Positions 1 through 4,363 of a DNA stretch of 5,546 nt are shown here, piece after piece. The notes under the pieces are model-generated. The model ran no database searches, was not told where the DNA came from, and worked only from the letters and a program-made list of their open reading frames with translations. How positions within the stretch are numbered: the stretch's first letter is position 1; the number at the start of each line of letters is the position of its first letter. Position numbers and translations under genes: made by a program. This stretch comes from an uncultured Peptococcaceae bacterium (GTDB lineage: Bacteria; Bacillota; Limnochordia; Darwinibacteriales; Darwinibacteriaceae): the NCBI GenBank assembly GCA_937988745.1, contig CALKAR010000306.1, forward strand, positions 1 through 5,546, given 5' to 3'.

Positions 1-102
1 GCTAACTTAGACAAATGGAGGGTTCCGTCTGCAGCTGTTTCCTTTTCTTCGTCAGTAACTGATTGGCCTGAACCTGGAATTCCAGGCTTCGTCGTTCCCT
101 AG
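1..102 (+). CDS. 3' end of an upstream gene, product unknown (partial)
   Basis: Frame 1 is open from the first base through 33 codons to a TAG at 100-102, while the other two plus-strand frames are closed within the first 10 bases. The visible C-terminus begins ANLDKWRVPSAAV and ends PGIPGFVVP, a serine- and proline-rich tail with no domain that I recognise. The stop lies 22 bases before the GTG of the next gene, and the Shine-Dalgarno site of that gene starts 10 bases after the stop. This is typical of adjacent genes in one operon, so the fragment probably belongs to the same transcription unit. With only 33 residues visible, the open frame could also be chance. Confidence 0.5.
   Translation, partial: ANLDKWRVPSAAVSFSSSVTDWPEPGIPGFVVP
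73..86. repeat. 14-bp perfect palindrome before the small gene
   Basis: CCTGGAATTCCAGG equals its own reverse complement. It lies inside the last codons of the partial upstream gene and ends 25 bases before the Shine-Dalgarno site at 112-118. It could be a dimeric regulator site for the operon that includes the WYL genes. It is not a factor-independent terminator, because no T run follows and the stem leaves no loop. A palindrome this long is expected by chance about once in several windows of this size, so the role is speculative. Confidence 0.25.
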
Positions 103-124
103 ACATCTTTTAGGAGGTCGGTTT

Positions 125-475
125 GTGCGTCAGTGTGATTGGTCTGAAATTGCGAACAGCTGTCCCGAACTCGATAATGCAGTATACAAGATAGGAGGTA
201 AACCGCTCTATTACGGTAGCCCGGGCGCTGGTCATTGGCTGATTCTTCCGCAGACGTTCGTCTGCCAAAACTGGGATGCCAGCGTCCTGGTCTATCTTTA
301 TCCTCGTACAAAGACAGCAATTGTCTGTGATTTTACTGCCCTTCGCTTTAACCTACTCTTGATGGGTACCCCTGTTACTGAAGTCTATAATCAACCATCC
401 TACGTACTAACTCTCCCGGTACTGTGGAACTGGGAAGTCCACACTGAGATCGTCCATTTGAAGAGCCTCACCTAG
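125..475 (+). CDS. Tryptophan-rich 116-residue hypothetical protein
   Basis: I do not recognise a family for this protein. The GTG start is supported by a strong AGGAGGT site at 112-118 with a 6-base spacer, and no other start in the frame is better placed. The product has 116 residues with five tryptophans (W6, W38, W50, W101, W103) and alternating hydrophobic stretches such as SVLVYLYP (53-60) and YVLTLPVLWNW (93-103), suggesting a small beta-rich soluble domain. There is no signal peptide and no convincing membrane helix. The glycine-rich GSPGAGHW segment (31-38) lacks the lysine and Ser/Thr of a P-loop. The gene sits 74 bases before the first WYL gene with no clear promoter between, so it is probably co-transcribed with the WYL pair. 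It may be a partner or accessory of that pair, which is inference from position only. Confidence 0.7.
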   Translation: MRQCDWSEIANSCPELDNAVYKIGGKPLYYGSPGAGHWLILPQTFVCQNWDASVLVYLYPRTKTAIVCDFTALRFNLLLMGTPVTEVYNQPSYVLTLPVLWNWEVHTEIVHLKSLT

Positions 476-549
476 CATCGTTTTGGCAGGAAAAGGTAGA
501 TAGTGGCGAGAAACTGAGAGATAACTACCGTGTTGCGGAGGGAAGGCTT

Positions 550-1809
550 ATGGCCCGCTGGAGTAGGTTTCTCGCCACACTTGATACTGTACGAGATGTT
601 GCGCGAGAACTAAGCCTCTATGGCTGTCACACTCGTTCAGAACTGGAACAGCGCAGAATAAAGGCTCGCCGATACGATGAAGCACTGCGTCGCTTGCGCG
701 CTTTTAACGGCCGGCAGATACGCACTGCCCGCAGGGGGAAAGCGCATGCCCAGCAGTATCACATCCGGCCTTTCCAGCGCAGCGGTAATTATCTCTGGTA
801 CCTTTATCACAGCCACACTATAACTGTTCGGGAAATCTGCCTGCAGATCATCATGCAGCAGATTATGGCTTCACGAGAAACTCTTTCTCTCCAAGAACTT
901 GTCTCCGCCAATACCATCCGTCTGCACGCGAATGAGCTGGTAGACCGGGGCATTTGGCAGCGCTTTCAGAGTGGGCGGAAAACCGTCTATCGCTTGAGCC
1001 CTGATCCTTTTGGCGAAGGCGGGGCTGGGCTGAATGATAGGGAAGTGAGGGAGCTTTTGACTGCAGTGCAGTGTATGGCTCGGATGGTAAATCCTTCGGT
1101 TCCAGGTTACTTCCTGGCACGGACACTGCGAAGATACTTGCGCTGGGAGCGTCGTGCTGCTGAGCCTGCGGATGTTCCGCTTGTATCTAGGTATATTCCC
1201 TTATATGCAGTATTGGATGAAAACCTTCTTTGGAAGTTGATTCAGGCCCAGCGAGAAAAGGTCTTTGTGCTGGCAGTCCACAATGGGAGTACTGGGAAGC
1301 GCCGGCCCATCCGTCTCCTACCTGTGCGGTTTTTCTTGGATACGACCAACGGCCGCTGGTACGTGATCGGATGCGGTCGCCGTAGAAAAAGGTGCCGGGT
1401 TCTGCCCCCGCTGCGCCTGGACATGCTCGAGGATGTCATCTTTGAGCAGAAGTGTTCCGATGTATGTGACAGTGATGTGGAGAAGGTTATAGATAGTCTG
1501 CCCACATCGAGCTGGCTGGTGGGTTTTGGTAGGCAGAGCACAAAAGAGGTTAGGTTGATTGTCGATAAGACGGCCCTCACTCCTTTCCTCGAAGCTCTGC
1601 TCCGAAAAATGAGGACACGGGCATCGGGAATAGTGGACTCTGACCACGAGTGTGAGCTCACTATCCACACCGCCGATCCTAGAGAGCTTCTACCACATCT
1701 CCGGATGTTTGGGCCTGCCATAAGGGTGCTTCCTGGCGGTGATCATAGCCTAGAAACAGAACTCCAGTCTGGATGGCAGGAGGTGCTGCGAAACTATGGA
1801 GCTCTTTAA
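550..1809 (+). CDS. WYL-domain protein with N-terminal DNA-binding-like region (WYL1)
   Basis: A 419-residue protein; the ATG start has GGAGGG at 537-542 with a 7-base spacer. Residues 1-75 are arginine-rich and helical, and residues about 95-150 look like a second helical/winged segment ending in a KTVYRLSPDPF strand, consistent with DNA binding. The WYL core covers about 236-297: FVLAVHNG, then PIRLLPVRFFL and GRWYVIG (268-274), where WYV stands for the WYL signature, then the basic GRRRKRCRV turn. The WCX extension covers about 332-416 (EVRLIVDK, LLPHLRMFGPAIRVLPG). WYL proteins are ligand-sensing regulators often found with CRISPR-Cas, BREX and CBASS loci, and a few act as Cas accessory proteins. 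The gene overlaps the next WYL gene by 14 bases, so the two are translationally linked and may form a heteromer. The effector ligand and target promoter are unknown. Confidence 0.85.
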   Translation: MARWSRFLATLDTVRDVARELSLYGCHTRSELEQRRIKARRYDEALRRLRAFNGRQIRTARRGKAHAQQYHIRPFQRSGNYLWYLYHSHTITVREICLQIIMQQIMASRETLSLQELVSANTIRLHANELVDRGIWQRFQSGRKTVYRLSPDPFGEGGAGLNDREVRELLTAVQCMARMVNPSVPGYFLARTLRRYLRWERRAAEPADVPLVSRYIPLYAVLDENLLWKLIQAQREKVFVLAVHNGSTGKRRPIRLLPVRFFLDTTNGRWYVIGCGRRRKRCRVLPPLRLDMLEDVIFEQKCSDVCDSDVEKVIDSLPTSSWLVGFGRQSTKEVRLIVDKTALTPFLEALLRKMRTRASGIVDSDHECELTIHTADPRELLPHLRMFGPAIRVLPGGDHSLETELQSGWQEVLRNYGAL

Positions 1810-2767
1810 CAAATTGCGTAATCAAAGACTGGAGTGGGTGCAGGAACTGGTCCAGGAGCTTAACGCAGAGTTGGACGGCATCAGTCTGAATGACTTGCGA
1901 AAGTACTTCCGCCTGCAGGGCGAGGATGACCTGAGTTTCGTAGACGAATTGCTGCCTGGGAAGGGGCAGCTTTCCCTGTTTCAGCATCCTACTCCTTCAG
2001 GAGAGTATCTGCCGCTTTTGGAGGAGCAGATTCCGGTGCGACCTCAGGATGTGGAAATCGAGTGGTTGAACTGGATCCTTAGTGACCCGCGGATTGATTG
2101 GTTCCTCGATCCAAATATTAAAGAGAAGCTCCTGAACATTCTACCAGCCGATCATCGCTCCTTGACTGAACTTCTCTATGATCGGCCTTTCCACAATAGT
2201 AAACGGCGAATAAGCGCTGTTGAACGTTCTCATGTGCGTACCATCTTCGCCGCCATCGATCAGTCGCGGCCGATCATGATGAACTACAAGACCAATGCGG
2301 GAGATCTGCTCGTGGACAAGAAGACCGCTCCCGTCAAGCTCGAGTATGATCCGCAAATGGACAGCTTGTATCTTCTACATATAACCCTCGATGATACCCA
2401 GCTGCATAAGGCGAAACTCAGCCGGATTTCGAGCTTGACGGTTCTCGATGAGATGTTTGATCGAACCCAGATTATGCGGATCTTCCATAAGGCTTTGACA
2501 AGGCGTGAACGGACCGTACAGCTGCGTATTACCTTCGGGCGCTCTGGCCTGGAAAGGACATTTTATGCCCTGGCACCGTTTGCTAAGGAAGCAGTACCAG
2601 AGGACGGTTATTATTCGGTTACGGTGAAATATTACAGCTTCGATGAAGAGAGATTACTGCGGAAGCTTCTGTCTTTAGGCCCTGTCTGTACGGTAGTCAG
2701 CCCCCACCGTCTGCGCGAACGGGTTGTACATGTTGCTAGAGAAAGTTTGGAGCGTTATCGGGAGTAA
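1796..2767 (+). CDS. Divergent WYL-domain protein (WYL2)
   Basis: A 323-residue protein starting with ATG inside the end of the preceding gene; AGGAGGT at 1778-1784 lies 11 bases upstream, a somewhat long spacer. Residues 1-40 are helical and acidic (RLEWVQELVQELNAEL) and lead into SLNDLRKYFRL, which could be a reduced winged-helix or a dimerisation helix. Residues 85-150 form a second helical region. The WYL-like core covers about 148-219: TIFAAIDQSRPIMMNYKT, APVKLEYDPQMDSLYLLHI, then KAKLSRISSLTVLDE, where the RIxxL element after the core is typical of the family. The usual W of the signature is replaced (SLYLLHI). A WCX-like end covers about 238-321 (TVQLRITF to LLSLGPVCTVVSP and a terminal RERVVHVARESLERY helix). 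The pairing resembles tandem WYL regulators such as PafB/PafC, so this is probably the obligate partner of WYL1. No classical HTH is evident, so it may act through WYL1. Confidence 0.75.
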   Translation: MELFNKLRNQRLEWVQELVQELNAELDGISLNDLRKYFRLQGEDDLSFVDELLPGKGQLSLFQHPTPSGEYLPLLEEQIPVRPQDVEIEWLNWILSDPRIDWFLDPNIKEKLLNILPADHRSLTELLYDRPFHNSKRRISAVERSHVRTIFAAIDQSRPIMMNYKTNAGDLLVDKKTAPVKLEYDPQMDSLYLLHITLDDTQLHKAKLSRISSLTVLDEMFDRTQIMRIFHKALTRRERTVQLRITFGRSGLERTFYALAPFAKEAVPEDGYYSVTVKYYSFDEERLLRKLLSLGPVCTVVSPHRLRERVVHVARESLERYRE

Positions 2768-2774
2768 ACTTGCT

Positions 2775-2789
2775 TCACGTTAATCGTGA
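2775..2789. promoter_or_regulatory. 15-bp imperfect palindrome upstream of the toxin operon
   Basis: TCACG-TTAAT-CGTGA has five-base arms that are exact reverse complements around a 5-base centre, and begins 8 bases after the stop codon of WYL2. It lies at or just upstream of where the -35 region of the TATAAT-containing promoter should be (about 2791-2796). It could be an operator for a dimeric regulator, with the neighbouring WYL proteins as natural candidates. Alternatively it is a weak transcription terminator for the WYL operon, but the stem is short and the following bases (TTCGTTTG) are not a proper T run. Confidence 0.35.
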
Positions 2790-2803
2790 TTCGTTTGAAT
2801 TCT

Positions 2804-2813
2804 GAGTCGACTC
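2804..2813. promoter_or_regulatory. 10-bp perfect palindrome abutting the -10 box
   Basis: GAGTCGACTC is a perfect palindrome that ends at the base immediately before the TATAAT box, so it occupies the promoter spacer. A protein bound here would block RNA polymerase. Palindromes of this length occur several times by chance in a window this size; position is the argument. The candidate binding proteins are the WYL proteins or the antitoxin, and neither has been shown to bind. Confidence 0.35.
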
Positions 2814-2819
2814 TATAAT
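2814..2819 (+). promoter_or_regulatory. -10 box of the probable darT1-darG1 promoter
   Basis: TATAAT matches the sigma-70/sigma-A -10 consensus at all six positions and lies 33 bases upstream of the probable translation start at 2853, in the only intergenic gap between the WYL genes and the toxin. The -35 is poor: at a 17-base spacer the hexamer is TCGTTT (2791-2796), and the better-looking TTGAAT at 2795-2800 is only 13 bases away. A weak -35 flanked by palindromes suits a regulated or activator-dependent promoter. Confidence 0.5.
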
Positions 2820-2840
2820 GAATCCATCAGCTCGGAAGAG

Positions 2841-2846
2841 GGAGGG
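2841..2846 (+). promoter_or_regulatory. Shine-Dalgarno site pointing to a CTG start at 2853
   Basis: GGAGGG within GAAGAGGGAGGGTTT is the only strong ribosome-binding site between the promoter and the toxin domain. With a 6-base spacer it reaches CTG at 2853; ATT at 2850 is in the same frame but only 3 bases away. No ATG, GTG or TTG lies at a suitable distance in any frame. The site therefore implies that translation enters the frame of the short open frame 2853-2981 rather than the toxin frame. Confidence 0.55.
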
Positions 2847-2852
2847 TTTATT

Positions 2853-2981
2853 CTGGCTGACTCTGTCGTCCGATTTGTGGTGCAGTACAGTCTCGATGGT
2901 GAAGATTGGTGCGAGCCAATGACCTTCTTGGTAGATGCGGATCAGGTGCCCGACGATCCGCTGCCGCGTGGTGGGCAGTGA
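2853..2981 (+). CDS. Short ORF, probable N-terminal segment of the DarT toxin, out of frame by one base
   Basis: From the CTG, 42 codons run to a TGA at 2979-2981. The peptide (ADSVVRFVVQYSLDGEDW, then CEPMTFLVDADQ, then VPDDPLPRGGQ) is acidic, with strand-like patterns, and looks like real protein. The toxin frame over the overlapping stretch from 2935 reads MRIRCPTIRCRVVG, a Cys/Arg-rich run typical of an out-of-frame reading. Skipping one G in GGTGGGC (2970-2976) joins this segment to the toxin as PLPRGG-SDDPIV and yields a 266-residue product. Explanations are a real frameshift mutation, a base-calling error, a programmed +1 shift, or a short leader peptide coupled to the toxin. I favour the first two or the programmed shift over an independent gene, because the peptide ends exactly where the other frame becomes protein-like. 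Confidence 0.45.
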   Translation: MADSVVRFVVQYSLDGEDWCEPMTFLVDADQVPDDPLPRGGQ

Positions 2982-3654
2982 CGATCCAATAGTGCTGGCT
3001 GCCAAGAATGCAGGTCGTGGAGGAGTCCGGAAACTCCAACACTCTTGGGTTCGGTTTCTGGACATCCAATATGGCAAAAGCGGCGATTTGATCTCGTACC
3101 TGCAGCAGCAGGTTAAGGATCGGGGCATCGACTACCTGGTTCATTTTACTCATGTAGATAATCTGCCAAGCATTAAGAGGTTGGGCCTTCTGCCCCGGAA
3201 CGTGCTGATCAAGCTTGGTATCCCACATATCGCTCTGGATCCAAATCGTTATGACGGGACCAGCGGGATCTGCCTGTCTGTCATGTATCCCAACTCGAGT
3301 ATGCTCTATCATAAGCGGATGGAGTACGGACATGACTGCTGGGCTTTTATACTGGTCTCCCCAGATGTGCTGTGGAAGAATGACTGTGCGTTTTTTGCCC
3401 ATAACGCTGCCTGTGCCATGTATCGCGGGATCAATCTCGACGATCTAAAAACAACCGATGCCTTTAATGCCGTGTTTGCCGAGCCACAGAACGGTAGCCG
3501 GCGGGCCATGGGGCTGCACAGCTGGTGCACAACGGATCTGCAGGCCGAGGTCAAAGCCTATAAACCAATTTCACAGGATTACTTTCTCGAGATCATAGAC
3601 CGTAGGAGTCCTCGGTACCACTTCTTCCTTAATCGGCGCGACGCCATACTGTGA
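2935..3654 (+). CDS. darT1: DarT-family DNA ADP-ribosyltransferase toxin (DarT1 type)
   Basis: DarT enzymes transfer ADP-ribose from NAD+ to bases in single-stranded DNA, which stalls replication; NADAR-linked members are reported to modify guanine. Counting from the ATG at 2935, the ART/DUF4433 domain covers about residues 60-223: DYLVHFTHVDNLPSI (66-80, the HxTHxxNL NAD-binding start), LGLLPRNVL, then SVMYPNSSMLYHKR (115-128), AFILVSPDVLW, and DLQAEVKAYKPI (201-212) with E205 in the QAE context expected of the catalytic glutamate. The conserved residues appear intact. The true 5' end is uncertain: none of the starts in this frame (ATG 2935; GTG 2968, 2971 or 2992) has a Shine-Dalgarno site, and residues 1-14 are probably not real protein. 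The gene likely begins at 2853 in another frame. The NADAR antitoxin gene follows after 25 bases. Confidence 0.83.
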   Translation: MRIRCPTIRCRVVGSDDPIVLAAKNAGRGGVRKLQHSWVRFLDIQYGKSGDLISYLQQQVKDRGIDYLVHFTHVDNLPSIKRLGLLPRNVLIKLGIPHIALDPNRYDGTSGICLSVMYPNSSMLYHKRMEYGHDCWAFILVSPDVLWKNDCAFFAHNAACAMYRGINLDDLKTTDAFNAVFAEPQNGSRRAMGLHSWCTTDLQAEVKAYKPISQDYFLEIIDRRSPRYHFFLNRRDAIL

Positions 3655-3679
3655 TAATCTTAAGAGAAAGGGCGTTACT

Positions 3680-4360
3680 ATGGCAGAAAGACCCATATTT
3701 GTACCCGTCGAACCAACAAGTGGTTGGGTCGACGCCGTTCCGGTACAGTTGACATGGCATCCTGGGTTCTCGATAAAACAAAAACAAGCGTCTATTAACG
3801 CTCTGCACAGCTCCTTTAGGGAGCTGTATGGAAAAGACCGCCGTGTCTTGGAGATTTCACGGCGGTCTCCAGATCCTATTGGTCAGAAGTTAAGTGCTTT
3901 TGCACTTACTGTGCAGCTGCCAGGCACCAACAAACGCATTTCTGTAGAATCGGCATTTCAAGGAAGCAAGAAGTTCAGTGGTGGTGGCCCGTATCAAGAT
4001 CTATATCTTAAGTCAGCCCGAGAAGCGAAGACCGATCAGCGCCTGCGAAGTTCGGGACACTTAGAAGCATTCATCTGGGTTGACCAGTGGTGGCCTCTGC
4101 AGCCCACGACAGCCTTTTATGATTGGTTGTACATCCAAGCTCTCCTCGCTGAGCCTTCACTTGCTGCAGCAATCATGGAGTATGATGCCTTTTCCGACAT
4201 TGAATTCAACCCGGCTAAATCTCTAAACTGCCAAGCGAGGACTGCGGCCTTTTATAAGAGTCTGGTCTCAAATGGCGTTGATCCAGCAACCCTGCGGCAT
4301 CAGTCTTCTTTCTTGGAGCTTTACAAAGAGGAAACCCCGGGGCAGCTTACTCTTTTTTGA
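3680..4360 (+). CDS. darG1: NADAR-domain antitoxin of a DarTG1 system
   Basis: A 226-residue protein of the DarT1-associated NADAR antitoxin type. NADAR proteins are N-glycosidases acting on ADP-ribose-like substrates; in DarTG1 systems the NADAR partner removes ADP-ribose from guanine in DNA and so reverses the toxin. Visible landmarks are an N-terminal PIFVPV strand, WHPGFSIKQKQASINALH (26-43), LEISRRSPDPIGQKLSAF (57-74), VESAFQGSKKF with GGGPYQDLY (89-109, the NADAR-like ExxFQxxK element), FYDWLYIQAL (146-155), YDAFSDIEFNP (168-178) and KSLNCQAR (180-187). The short C-terminal tail ends GQLTLF. The ATG has a modest AAAGGG site at 3667-3672 with a 7-base spacer, 25 bases after the toxin stop, so the pair is one operon. 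The gene appears intact, which would allow it to neutralise even a leaky or shifted toxin. Its stop is 3 bases from that of the convergent CARF gene. Confidence 0.85.
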   Translation: MAERPIFVPVEPTSGWVDAVPVQLTWHPGFSIKQKQASINALHSSFRELYGKDRRVLEISRRSPDPIGQKLSAFALTVQLPGTNKRISVESAFQGSKKFSGGGPYQDLYLKSAREAKTDQRLRSSGHLEAFIWVDQWWPLQPTTAFYDWLYIQALLAEPSLAAAIMEYDAFSDIEFNPAKSLNCQARTAAFYKSLVSNGVDPATLRHQSSFLELYKEETPGQLTLF

Positions 4361-4363
4361 GGC

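Noticed and set aside
215..238. GSPGAGHW in the small protein as a nucleotide-binding P-loop
   Set aside because: It lacks the GK[S/T] ending and the following helix pattern, and the protein is too small for a P-loop NTPase.
476..549. GGTAG ... CTACC inverted repeat and TTGGCA as an operator and -35 before the first WYL gene
   Set aside because: The arms are only five bases with mismatched flanks, and no -10-like hexamer stands 16-18 bases after TTGGCA.
1242..1721. 159-codon open frame on the minus strand inside the first WYL gene
   Set aside because: The plus-strand frame encodes the WYL and WCX motifs; the opposite reading is a Ser/Arg-rich shadow.
2818..2922. ATG at 2818 opening a 34-codon frame before the toxin
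   Set aside because: The ATG overlaps the -10 box, has no ribosome-binding site and ends at a TGA at 2920-2922. Although in register with the DarT frame, it is closed off from it by TGA and TAG.
2848..3402. Long open frame on the minus strand opposite the toxin gene
   Set aside because: It lies antisense to clearly recognisable DarT motifs, has no credible ribosome-binding site, and its translation shows no recognisable domain.
4325..4356. AAAGAG ... CTCTTT pairing with an enclosed CCCCGGGG, followed by a T run, as a terminator
   Set aside because: The stem is only six A/T-rich pairs around a loop of about 19 bases, the CCCCGGGG leaves no loop of its own, and all of it is inside the antitoxin coding sequence.
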